NCBI RefSeq assembly: GCF_964106895.1
Contig: NC_133580.1
Span: 22,828,565 to 22,892,564 of the forward strand
Direction: 5' to 3'
Length of the DNA: 64,000 nucleotides
Source: Numenius arquata
Lineage: Eukaryota > Chordata > Aves > Charadriiformes > Scolopacidae
In this document: positions 47,250 to 58,268 of the stretch, piece after piece
How positions within the stretch are numbered: position 1 is the first letter of the stretch
Layout: each line of letters opens with the position of its first letter
The notes under the pieces: generated by a model
What the model saw: only the letters and a program-made list of their open reading frames with translations
What the model was told of the DNA's origin: nothing
The model's database searches: none
Made by a program: the position numbers and the translations under genes

Positions 47250-50200
47250 TCAATTTTGTGGAATTTCAATTTTGTGAAGTTATTTTCAACACTTTATCTT
47301 GATTCTATTCCACCATAGATTATTTATCCTTAAAGTCCATGCCGATCTATAGAAAAGATTATACAGCGAAACTCTTCAATTCTACATCGGCTGAACCACA
47401 CAGATTATTATGGAAAACATATATTAATGCTTAAGTTGTTATAATTAACCCATTTACAGGTTATCTTATTCTTACCTTGGTTTTCTTATAACATGCAAAA
47501 GAGCCTGGGAATTTAATAAGCTTTTTCCAGCTTTGCATTGCAGTTCAGATTGCACTACCTCTGCTACACATGGTCCCTGCCATATATATTGTTTAACCAT
47601 TTTGAGGTTGAGATTGTTTCATCAGTTCCCTGTGAGGGCTTGTTGGGCAACACATCACATTTGCAAACCCCTGTGTCTTCTGTGCAGTAGGGAGTCCCCA
47701 AACCTTCTCTTACATATTTGCAAAAGGCACTTTGTCCCTCCCATCAGAGCTGTTATTTAATTTCCAACTGCATGTAAATTAATGCATTTCATTAATCAAA
47801 TAGCATTTAAGCCTGAACAAGAAATCAGCCTCCTCTCAAAATCATACATGGCCTGTATGAAACTCTTCTGGCTTTGCTCATGAACAGGAGCAGGTATTTT
47901 TACTACTTTAGACACGCTCAGAGGCTAATGAAGAAAAAGCCCAAGAGAAGAACATGCATAAGGACAAAAATTTTCTTCTACACATTAGCTATAAAAATGC
48001 AGCTTGCCTAGTGCAGTGTTCAAGGCACCAATGAAGTCAAATTACCAGCACAGTTAATCTTGGTGTAAAGTGTCTTAATGTTAACAATATAAAAAGACGA
48101 ATTAACCACACGTGTGGACTGGACAGGATATTGGAGTCTGGCTGGGCAAGGCAGCATATAATTCTCCCATTCTCACTGAGAGGTAAAAAGTCTCACATTA
48201 GAGCTTATTCAGAAATTGCTGACAAAACTTCATCTCTCCTTCCTGCTCCCCTTATTCCTCATATGGAGGGAAAAAAAAGAGGGGGGGAGGATGAAGTGGA
48301 AACTTTTCACAGTCAAGTCTGAGATCTGTACTGTTCTGCAGGGCTCAGTCCTGCCAGCACAGCCCAGGGAAGGCACACAGGACCCCGGCTCTGACCCTTC
48401 TGGACCACCCAGATAAATCCCTAACCCCCAGGGTTTATGGCTTGCCCTCTCTCCTTTTAAAAATACATTTCCTTATAGGTATGGGTTTGGTTTTTGGGGG
48501 TTTTTTTTGTGTTCCCCATTTAACCGGGTTCCTCACAAGGACACTGAATGCCATCCCCTCTAGTTTTTAGATTTAAAAGGCACACATGGAGAGGCTGCTG
48601 GCTCAGCACCGTTAATTCGATATAGCAATGTTTTCCTTAAGGAAAAACCAGCACACCAGGTAATAAAAAAATCCTTAGAAATGCGTGGCCTTTGATTAAG
48701 CTTTTTCCTCAACAGACGATCGGAAGAGACCCTGCCAACCCTGCAGCTGCCCACCAGCATTCACAGACCAGGGCACGCATGTGGTCCTGAGGGCTCAGCA
48801 CAAGCCTGATCCCCCCATACCAAATAAACTGATATCCCGAGAGCTGGGAAGTCCTGTGGGAACTGCTGTTACCTTTTAATTTAGCAAAGCAGCTGGTCGT
48901 CTGCCGTGTGATAAGCAGCTTCCCCGAGGGTCTGCCAGACCTGGTGTCTCCAGCTGCGGCTCCGGCCCCCGGGAGCCATCACACTGGTTAATGAAGTTGT
49001 CCCCATCATGGCTCTCACTTAGTGAAGTGACAAGAACCATGTACATCCCCGTTCTTCCCTGCCAGAACCACCTATTGCTGGTTTTGGAAACACAACATGA
49101 AAATCCATAGTTAATGTGGTTCCCCAGGAGACTGGGGACATCCCCACACCTTCTCAATCAGAATAATATAAAAATCATAAAATGTTTGGGGTTTGCATGC
49201 ACCAGAATGTACGGATGCCCATCAACTCTAAATACAGGCATGGGACTTCATGTTTGATTTCAGGCTCTGGTCTGATTAAGTGTTTAGGAGGGTCACCAGA
49301 AGCTCAAGATCTTTATCCTCATAAACCTTCTGGATTTAATAGTGACAACTTCTACTGGGCAAAATAGGCAAGTCAATTTTATAGCAAAGGCAAGTTAAAT
49401 ATGCTATAATTAATTCAAATTAACACACCCACAAGCTGCTGAAGCCCATCATTAGTAAGGTGTTGCTTCAGGGATGCCTGCAGAACCATCCAAACTCAAG
49501 TCTTTAGTAAGAAACTTAAGACTAATCATTTAACAGGAAACTAGAAATAACCTGCACAAAAGCAGTCTGGATTACAGCAACTCGGATGTTATCTTCCTGC
49601 AGAACTTTATTATTAACACGATCAGTAAAGCAGAACACTTTCATGTGAATCTGATTCTTTAACTTTACATTTAACTGTTCAATATTAAGCCTCTATGGAG
49701 AATTACTGGAGTGTATCCTGTGCCACATATGGTCTATGGTAAGAAACGATACCTCTGAAACTCTGAACAGCACAATGCCGTTCAGGAAATTAGAAAGGAT
49801 TGTGTTTTGCAGCTACAACCTGACTTTTTCTTTTTCCTTTAGGAAAGCACAGTGTCCAGCATGGATATTTAATGTGATCAGGTATTTCTGAGAGAAAAAT
49901 CTCAAAGTAAGAGCTCAAAGGCCAAAAAAGCTTATCCTGAGACAATCAAATTATTATTTAGATGCAGAAAAAAATAATCTGTTTTGATGTTAGAATGTGA
50001 ACATGGTCCAATTGCTTCAGTTCTTTCTTTCGTGCACTGGACAAGGCACTTTCATGCACATCTGAGCTGTCAAATGTTAAATAGTTAATTGCACAGAGAG
50101 GGAGAATTGCCAGAGAAATGTTGCCAGGTATACAGGACGTTACTGCTGGTGTACTGACAGCCTAAATACCACGTGTGCTGCCCTGATGCATTCTTGGACC

Positions 50201-50574
50201 TGGCTGGGGTAGATCTTTTCTGCAACACAGTGTGGGTTCTTGGCACCGACTCGCTGCTGCAGGAATATTGCTTTGGGTTCGATGTTCATGTGGGAAATTT
50301 ACATCTAATACAAAAAAAAGCCCACATTTGCCGCTGTCAAAAAAAAAGATTTGGCCTCATTTGGTGACGAAATCCTGCCACAAGTACAGAGAGACAGTAA
50401 GACAGAAAGGAAATAGTATGCTGAGTGCCCAGAGAACCCAGTGACTGGTGAGAAACAGGGAAAGTTTCCAACAGAAGCAGAAGAGCAGCCACACACCAAT
50501 ATTACCAGCCTTTAACACCACTGAAAGAAACAGCCTATTAGAGCAGACGTTCAATATCAGAAAAAATATGCAGG
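47250..50574. other. Unique non-coding stretch
   Basis: No gene or repeat is recognised. The part from 49360 to 50100 is AT-rich with TAAT cores (GCTATAATTAATTCAAATTA near 49404). A short A/G run lies at 48268-48290. Confidence 0.45.
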
Positions 50575-51010
50575 TGTTGTGTCCAGTTTTGGGCACCTCA
50601 ATACAAGAGAGATATCAAGGTGCTGGAGCGGGTGCAGAGGAGGGCAATGAAGCTGGTGAAGGGCGTGGAGAATAAATCTTATAAATCTGACTTGAAAGGA
50701 CATTGTAGAGAGGTTGGTGCTGGTCTCTTCTCACAGGTAATTAGCGATAGAACGAGAGGGAATGGCTTCAAGCTGCAACAGTGTAGGTTTAGACTGGACA
50801 TTAGACACAATTCTTCACGAAAAGAGTGGTCAGACACTGGAAGAGGCTGCCCAGGGAGGGGGTTGAGTCACCATCCCGGAATGTGTTTAAGAGCCGTTTA
50901 GATGTGGTGTTGGGGGATATGGTGTAGGGGAGAACTTTGTAGAGTGGGGTTGAGGGTTGGACTCGATGATCCCAAGGGTCTTTTCCAACCTGAATTATCT
51001 ATGATTCTAA
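50575..51010 (+). mobile_element. CR1 LINE, 0.44 kb 3' portion with internal deletion
   Basis: It starts TGTTGTGTCCAGTTTTGGGC. The plus frame from 50620 carries LERVQRRAMKLVKGVENKSY, then jumps directly to LKGHCREVGAGLFSQVISDR. The intervening EERLRELGLFSLRQRRLRGD segment present in the sister copy at 54182 has been lost. The 3' tail ends CCTGAATTATCTATGATTCT at 51009. The element is frameshifted near its end. Confidence 0.95.
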
Positions 51011-51814
51011 ACACCCAGCTCTGCCCTGTGCCAGCCCTGCATCAGCCACCGTTCCTCCTCCCCATCCGTGGGGCAGGACCCAGAGCTTCAGCAACAGCAG
51101 GAGGATGCTCCGGCTGCAGAGATGCTCCGGCTGCTCAGCATCCCTGTGCTGACACTCCAGACAGCAGAGGAGGAGGCATGTCTCCTGGGGCAGGGTGAAC
51201 CCAGGCTGCTCTGGAGATGCTATGTGTTAGATGAAGCTTTGCAAGCGCAGAGGTGCCCACTGGCCCGGCAAGGCTGGTTGGTATAAACGTGTGGCAGAGG
51301 AGAGAGGCTGAGCAAAAAGGGGGATATTTTCTTACAGACTCCCTTCAGATGTAAACGGCATTTCTATAAGCGATGGTAAAGGATATTCCCCTCCCTCCAC
51401 CCCTTGCTCCCAGTTGTCTACTTACATTGGCATTTGCCAGCTGTCAAGCTCTTGCTCACTTCCAGTGAAATCTCCTGGATTTTCTCTGCTTTGAGTAATT
51501 ATGTTGAACTGCTGGGATCAGCTCCTGCTGACACTAGAATTGCCAAATCACCCTCTGCTTTTTATATATCTTTTTTTTTCCCCTACTCCTTACTAACCTG
51601 AACAAAAGCAGACGTCAGCACAAAGTTCTCTAGGAAGACACAGGAATGACTGCCAGCCTCCTGAGGACTGTCTCCTAATGGAGAGCTGATGCTCTTTATA
51701 ACAGGAACAGCTCTCAGGCGCACTGAGAGCTCACATAACAGAGAGATGGTACAGGCTTCACATCTTCAAGTGCTGTCTAAAGCAGAGATGAAAACAGGTC
51801 ATCTCCTTCTGTGT
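51011..51814. other. Unique stretch
   Basis: No repeat or gene is recognised. A glutamine- and leucine-rich plus frame at 51068-51286 has no splice pair. Confidence 0.45.
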
Positions 51815-52300
51815 TATGAGAGCTACCAGGCTGACTCAGGTCAGAGGTCTCTCTAGCCCTGGCGCTTTGTCTCTAACACCAACACCAAGTAGTTGTAGAT
51901 ATCTGTACAAAAGATGAACATGACAACCACATGATGATAATTGCCTGGGGTGCTTTGATGGTCCCCAGTGATCCGGGCTCAGAGAATTTCAGAGCCAGAG
52001 GCGGTCTCCTGGTGTGTAATAACCCTCGCTGCATCGCTCTGCCATGAACTCATCTAATTGGTTTTTGCACCATTTAAGCTTTTGGCCCCCACAGTCTCCC
52101 ACCGCAATGAGTGCCACAGTTGAACAACACTTTGGGAGAGGAAACAGCTCCCTCGTTTGTGCTGACAAGGTCTCAAGCTGCAGTTAAACTCACTCTCTTC
52201 TGCAAATACACCACTTGCCTGCTAGCCTCCAAGCCCCAAAGAAAGCCCAGCCTTGGGTTCTCACCAATATCTACCAGCCCCAGCCCCACTTTCTGATGGG
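51815..52300 (-). mobile_element. Ancient CR1 3'-end relic
   Basis: A tail-like block (GGCTGACTCAGGTCAGAGGT, TCTCTCTAGCCCTGGCGCTT) matches the old amniote CR1 3' motif 'actgggtcagaccaaaggtccatctagcccagt'. After a gap come ATGAACTCATCTAATTGG, TTTAAGCTTTTGGCCCCCAC, CCGCAATGAGTGCCACAGTT and the 'gaagaaatacttcc'-like remnant. The order is that of turtle/crocodilian CR1 in minus orientation. It is strongly diverged. Confidence 0.7.
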
Positions 52301-52448
52301 CAGAAATAATCATTGGGGGCAGAATGAGACCTGGACCCCAATACGACTCATAATAAATATGAATGACTAAAAATTAGGCATGGTTGAAGTTTTACTTTGT
52401 CAAAGCTCAGCAGTTGCATTTGGACAAGTCATTAAACATTTGGCTTAC

Positions 52449-52584
52449 CTGAACACCTCTGACCCATTCTGGGCTTTAGAGCAGAAAAAATTTACTAAAA
52501 AAGCAGGCATGTAGATGCAAGATGTATGTAGGCATGTAGACATCCCTCCATTCCACTCAGTAGGTTTTTTAAAATAATCTTCTC
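52449..52584 (-). other. Candidate minus-strand exon, 136 nt
   Basis: On the minus strand an acceptor GCTAAATTGGGCTTTAG precedes 136 nt. They are open in a frame of 2 bases + 44 codons + 2 bases, and the stretch ends at a strong donor GTTCAG|GTAAGC. The peptide begins EDYFKKPTEWNGGM and ends SKAQNGSEVF. Its phase would join both the candidate at 56095 and the candidate at 32967. The composition is only moderately protein-like. A shorter alternative using an acceptor at CTGCTCTAAAG is possible. Confidence 0.17.
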
Positions 52585-54181
52585 CTAAAGCCCAATTTAG
52601 CAACTGCAGTAGAGACTTGATGTTTTTATGCAAATTCTAAAATTTACAGAAGTGCTGAGCTGAACTGGGATTTGAAGTGACGGCTTCCTTGCTATTCCTC
52701 CTGCCATTTAAACACCAAGAAGGGGTACAGTGGTGGAGGCGGCCAGAAATAGATCTGAAAATTCAAAAGTGTCAAAATTGAATCCTGATGAACCAGGGAT
52801 GGAGAGTGAGCCAGCCAGCACAGCCTGGGCCTCAGAAGTTGGAGAACTCACCCAGGGCTTCAGAAAATAAGGTTTAAATAATAAAGTTATTGATGGTGAA
52901 TGCCATAACCCTTGTGCTTTTCTGGAGTTAGTATTTTCTGCCAGAAGTTTTGGGCTGGATAAACTAATATTTTCTGAAGAGAAATTGTTTTGCGGAAGCT
53001 TGCTGACTAGCTCTCTGTATCACACAGCACCCAGACATGGGACTGCAGCCCTTTGCCAGATAACACGTTTCTGCACCGTGACGCTCAGCCCAGGCCAGGC
53101 TGCAAAAGTTAATTTACTGATAGTGTCACTGATGGTGATAGTGATGAATGTCCCTGATCGTTCCTGTTTTCGTATGTCTTCAGCCTGATTTAAACTGGTA
53201 ACAGCTTGGATCTCGTTTTTAGTTGCAGTTTGGGTTTACCTGTCTGGTTACCTGTACAGGCAAAAATGCTAGCGTGAAAATCATGTCACAAACTTTCACT
53301 CAGCTACATCATATAGAGGAACAGCTAAAATGCCATGTATGTTACCAGCACATGCATCACTCCTAATAATCGTGTACTCTGTGAAACATAATTTTTAGCA
53401 AATTGTGTTTCAAAAGCAGATTGCATTTCTGATTTAACAGAGCGGTGGTGGCTCTAATGCCCCTCTTTTGCATCCTTCCAGAGACAAGAATAGATAAATC
53501 ACCATCATGACTTTAGCAAATGTGGAGACTGCAGACACTTCATGAAATAAATTGGGAATGGCAGGCTAAGTACTTGAATTGACGATGCAGGAACCATGGA
53601 GCCTGTCATACTGTTGCTGAGAGAATCGACAACGAACAGCACTGTCTCCAGCATTAACAACTGCAGCTTCATCGGCCGTGTGAGCTGCAAGCAATGCTGC
53701 AACATCACCCCCACACAGCCCGGGGGAGGCAAAAATCAAGACGCTACAGTCATGCCATGCCTTACAGACTCACTGCCACTCTGCTACGCAGCCTGTCGTG
53801 TACTTCACCTGCTACTTTAATTGTGTTGTTTTCTCTCTAAACGCCTTAAACACGCTGCAGCATCAACCCATCAGAGTGCCTTCATGAACAGACGGCCTGC
53901 CGGCCCTAAAGCTCTTGACCTGATCTTGGACTTGATGAAAGAGTGGTAAAAAAAAAAGAAAAAGCTTACGTTAAGGACTAAAAAGAAAATGTATAACAAG
54001 AATGACTTAATTTAAACAAGAAACTGAATAAATTGGCAACCTATTAGTGTGTTTCTAATCCAGGATTCATGAAAAGGGTGGCATTTCCAGATATTATATG
54101 TAAGCTGTGAAAGAGGGTGAACCAGAAGGAAGCACAACCTTGTCACTGGGCAGACACAGGCTGTGGAACCAGAGCTGGGTG
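52585..54181. other. Unique stretch
   Basis: No repeat is recognised. At 53505-53820 both strands are open for about 75 codons, without splice support. No gene is called. Confidence 0.45.
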
Positions 54182-55225
54182 TTTAGAATCATAGAATAAT
54201 TCAGGTTGGAAAAGACCCTTGGGATCATCGAGTGCAACCATCAACCCCACTCTACAAAGTTCTCCCCTACACCATATCCCCCAACACCACATCTAAACGA
54301 CTCTTAAACACATCCAGGGATGGTGACTCAACCCCCTCCCTGGGCAGCCTCTTCCAGTGTCTGACCACTCTTTCCATGAAGAATTGTTTCTAATATCTAG
54401 TCTAAACCTACCCTGTTGCAGCTTGAAGCCATTCCCTCTCGTTTTATCGCTAATTACCTGTGAGAAGAGACCAGCACAACCTCTCTACAATGTCCTTTCA
54501 AGTAGTTGTAGAGAGTGATGAGGTCTCCCCTCAGTCTCCTCTGCCTCAAACTAAACAGTCCCAGCTCCCTCAATCGCTCTTCATAAGATTTATTCTCCAG
54601 GCCCTTCCCCAGCTTCGTTGCCCTCCTCTGCACCCGCTCCAGCACCTCGGTATCTCTCTTGGATTGAGGTGCCCAAAACTGGACACAATACTCCAGGTGT
54701 GGCCTCACCAGTGCTGAGTACAGGGGCACAATCACCTCCCTACTTCTGCTGGTCACCCTCTTTCTAATGCAAGCCAGGATGCCGTTGGCTTTCTTGGCCA
54801 CCTGGGCACACTGCCGGCTCATATTCAGCCGCTTGTCGATTAGAACCCCCAGGTCCTTTTCCGCCAGGCAGCTCCAGCCACACTTCCCCAAGCCTGTACC
54901 GATGCGTGGGGTTGTTGTGGCCCAAGTGCAGGACCTGGCACTTGGTCTTGTTGAAGCTCATACCGTTAACGTTGGCCCTTCGATCCAATCTATTCCAGTC
55001 TCTCTGCAGAGCCTCCCTGTCCTCATGCAGATCAACTCTCCTGCTTAACTTGGTGTCCTCTGCAAACTTACTGATGATACACTCTATATCCTTATCAAGA
55101 TCGTCAATAAAGATGTTAAACAGAAATGGTCCCAACACTGAGCCCTGAGGACAACCACTTGTTACTGGACGCCAGCTGGATTTAACTACATTGTGTCCTC
55201 CATGAGTGACCGCCACCAGTTCTAA
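54182..55225 (-). mobile_element. CR1 LINE, longest copy in the window (about 1.04 kb)
   Basis: The 3' tail starts AGAATCATAGAATAATTCAG. The element runs back through the 3' UTR and about 260 codons of reverse transcriptase to the SSWRPVTSG-type segment. It is 5'-truncated near 55225, so the endonuclease and N-terminal RT are absent. Its 3' UTR matches the plus-strand copy at 50575, which marks them as one subfamily. Confidence 0.96.
54454..55216 (-). pseudogene. CR1 reverse-transcriptase fragment, catalytic motif altered
   Basis: Two overlapping minus-strand frames cover the RT palm and C-terminus. The first (55216-54764) has SSWRPVTSGCPQGSVLGPFL, then LFNIFIDDLDKDIECIISKF, AEDTKLSRR and NGMSFNKTKCQVLHLGHNNP. 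The second (54891-54454) carries AEKDLGVLIDKRLNMSRQCA, VAKKANGILACIRKR, RPHLEYCVQFWAPQ and LERVQRRATKLGKGLENKSY. A frameshift near 54890 separates them. The metal-binding box, normally F-A-D-D, reads F-A-E-D, which would be expected to disable polymerisation. It is a dead copy. Confidence 0.93.
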
Positions 55226-56094
55226 TCTATCAGCACAACGTGCCGTCTCTATATCCGCCTTTTCTGTTGCTAGAAGTGCCCGCTCTGAAGTTCACTCAGA
55301 AGGATCAAGTCACTGGGTTTCCACAGAGGACGATGCCCCGTGGCCATGCGGGAGGCACTTCGGGAGGCACGGACCCACTGGACAAACTACCACCTGCAAA
55401 AAGACTACATAAAACAACCGAACACTTACATGTGTAGTCTGATAATGAGAAGGTGGGAAACGATCAACAGATTTCCCAAGCAAATCATGGTAAACCAATT
55501 TGTCAGGGTAATTAGCACGGAGGCAAAGCAGAGAGGTAGATGTGATACATCTTGGCTCAGGAAGGCTCTTGACACCATCCAATTTAAATTTCATGTGAGC
55601 AAAAGGAGGAAATGGAAGCTAAATTAAAATTTACCGCAAATCTACAATCTCAGATTGTACACAGCCCTGTCCTGTAGCCCATCTTTCTGCTTGCAAGACG
55701 GCTGTTTCACCTACAAAACTGCAAATGCATGACTGCTAGAGGGCATGTCTCTCTGGTCAACAGAATTACAGTTCAAGATGACCTCTCCAGATGGGAGAAC
55801 TGGCCCAGCACCACCATGGTGAAGTTCAATAAAGCCATTTGGGGAATATGAGAACACAGCAAGTAGGGCGAGACTCCCTGAAGCCATCTTTTTTTCTCTT
55901 GGAGATGAACAAACAGTCCCTTTCCTTGTGAAACCTTCTGCTGAGCCTGCCTTGAGAGCTTCTTCTTGCACTTAAAACTAAAAGAACGTATCCAGAAACA
56001 TCTGTGTTTCATCCATGCATCATTTCCAGATGGATAGCAGTGGGCCTCGCTCCTGCCCCTGTGTTGCTGGTTCCTGAGGGACCTGGGTGCTTAC
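55226..56094. other. Unique stretch
   Basis: No gene is supported. Frames of about 90 codons on both strands at 55310-55627 overlap one another and match no RT block, so they are not an extension of the CR1. Confidence 0.45.
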
Positions 56095-56153
56095 CTTTTT
56101 CCCCAAGCTTGGGCCACAAGCCTTTAAGTGACTTTTGCAAGTGAGACTCAGTC
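56095..56153 (-). other. Candidate minus-strand exon, 59 nt
   Basis: On the minus strand there is a textbook acceptor, GTTGTTTATTTTTTTTAG, and a strong donor GAAAAAG|GTAAGC. The 59 nt between are open in two frames. The more protein-like one (1 base + 19 codons + 1 base) reads TESHLQKSLKGLWPKLGEK. No family is recognised. The splice signals are among the best in the window, but 19 codons carry little weight alone. Confidence 0.2.
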
Positions 56154-57582
56154 CTAAAAAAAATAAACAACCTAAGTTCTTTCCCAAATATTAACTGTAC
56201 CCTTAAGTTTTAACATTTTTGGTGCGTGTACTTTTACCTTTTGGCATGATACTGCCTTTAAAACACCACAAACACTTTTCAATAGATAAATAATTTAAAG
56301 AAAATTAAATAGATGCTTTATCAGAGTACCCAGCTGCTCAGCCATCTAGTGGAGCATGCAAGACTGGGGATAGTCGAGGGCTGTGCGTAGACCTGATTGC
56401 CCATTAAAGAGGCACACATTTCACAATGTCGCAATCAAAGCTCTCTGGAGAATTAAGCATCATGCCCATGTGTGAAATGTCAGTTATTTGCCAGCAAGGG
56501 AAACACTGTAAGAAATGAATGAGTTTTATTCTGTTCAGTGACATTACTAATGACTCATGCAGGATTATGGGTAACAAACCTTTGAAATGAGAGGTTGAGT
56601 TGTACACTACATTATACATCTGAATTTCATGGTATATTAGTGACAGTGATTGGTAATACAATATGATGGGAAATTGCTAACATCAGAGAGAAGTTAATAC
56701 GACATGCTGCAATTTCTCAAAGAGTCCCATACTTTTTCTAGCACCACCCATAATCTGCTCATTATGGTTTGGCAAAGAGTATTCCCTCTCATGGAGTGAG
56801 GGGCTCCAGCTCTCTGACAGCTGGTCATAAATTTGAATAGAAGATATGCAATCTAAAATGTTCATGTTTCCATGGATCGTTACCCAATTGTATCTCCCCT
56901 AAGAAGCAGGTGATTTTTTAACATCCTGCGACAGTTTGTATCTGCCGATGTTTTCTCGCTCCAGATAAATCTGATGCTAGCTCATGTCTTATAGTATTTC
57001 TTCCCCTTCTTGTTCTATTAAAATGGCTGATACAGTCTACATGCATGTTAACTAAACACAAGTTAATGGAGTGTAACTAAGAAGAATTAATATATTTACC
57101 AAAAAAAGTATTTCTAGGCCATTAAAATAAGCGTAAAATGTCTCCCATAAAGCATTAAAATTACAAATATGACCACAGATTTATGTTTAGAGACTCTGGA
57201 AAACCCCATGACCACAAGTGTCCCCTCAGTCATCCCTGTTCCAAACAGCGTAAGCAAACGTTTAATCTCTTTACTTGATAGAAACCTGGAATATTCTGTG
57301 CCTGTTTCATGAGGCCAGTAAATATACATCTGACTGTCCCCGTTTCAAGAATATTTGGTGTTTCCATGAATAGAGGAGTGTCCTTGATGGATGGCCCTGA
57401 AGACCGAACCCCACATATCCCTATAGCAGATGCACTAATACTATCACCCTCACAGGGAACTTTAACTGGGGAGTCATTCCCAGGACATGATGGGAACACC
57501 AGTGTCCGTGCCTTTTCCCTATTCACACCAAACTCACCACTGCTGACATTCGTTCATTCTCTTCTGTCTGCTAGAGGTGGCC
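56154..57582. other. Unique stretch with CNE-like block
   Basis: The part from about 56400 to 56890 is moderately AT-rich and non-repetitive (GTGACATTACTAATGACTCA near 56538 and ATAATCTGCTCATTATGGTT near 56750). It is a candidate conserved non-coding block. No gene is recognised. Confidence 0.38.
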
Positions 57583-57646
57583 TTTAACAGTTGGACTTGA
57601 TGATCTTAAAGGTCTTTTCCAACCTAAATGATTCTATGATCCTATG
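57583..57646 (+). mobile_element. CR1 LINE 3'-end fragment
   Basis: GTTGGACTTGATGATCTTAA, GGTCTTTTCCAACCTAAATG and ATTCTATGATCCTATG form the plus-strand terminal 60 bases of CR1, including the octamer tail. Confidence 0.9.
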
Positions 57647-58094
57647 TGCACATGTTTCTGGCTATTTTGAGGTTACTATTTCTGAGCCCAGCCATGAGTG
57701 TGTGGAAACGCTCCAGATTTAACAGCAAAAACGGCTCATTTTATGGTTCAGTCATCACTGACAGTCACCTGCTGACCAGTAGCAAAAACAACTTCTGCTC
57801 TTATATTGCCCTGTGCAGCTGAAGGGACGAACCAAGGGTCATTTATAAGCTTTATTTTTCATTTATAAGCTTCACTTACCATTGAGTGCCTCAGTGCTTG
57901 TGCCCATCAGAACTGCCTAGGTACCCAGGGAGGATCGAGTAAGTTATCGAGGTCAATGGGTCTGAGGCTGAAGCAAAGCCACCGTCGTTGCAGTCACCCG
58001 CTCCTCCGTGTATCTGCTCTTCTTCTACCACTGGTCTGTTCTGTGCATCCACACCTCAGCTGACCAAGCATCTCCCAGAGCTGTTCACATAAAG
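57647..58094. other. Unique stretch
   Basis: A 13-base direct repeat CATTTATAAGCTT occurs at 57840-57852 and 57860-57872. Nothing else is recognised. Confidence 0.5.
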
Positions 58095-58268
58095 TTCACT
58101 GGAAGAGGCTGCCCAGAGAGGTGGTGGTCTCCTTGTCTGGAGACATTCAAAATCCGCCTGGACACGTTCCTGTGCAACCTGCTCTGGATGGACCTGCTTT
58201 GGCAGGTGTTTGGACTAGATGGTCTCCAGAGGTCCCTTCCAACCCCATAGCATTCTGTGATTCTGTAA
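58095..58268 (+). mobile_element. CR1 LINE 3' fragment
   Basis: The plus frame reads TGRGCPERWWSPCLETFKIR and RLDTFLCNLLWMDLLWQVFG, the end of the CR1 RT region. It is followed by CCCTTCCAACCCCATAGC and ATTCTGTGATTCTGT. It is 5'-truncated inside the WKRLPREVVESPSLETF block and is the same subfamily as 25309, 34272 and 62530. Confidence 0.94.

Noticed and set aside
53505..53820. Gene in the frames open on both strands
   Set aside because: No splice pair and no family match. Frames of about 75 codons are expected many times in 64 kb.
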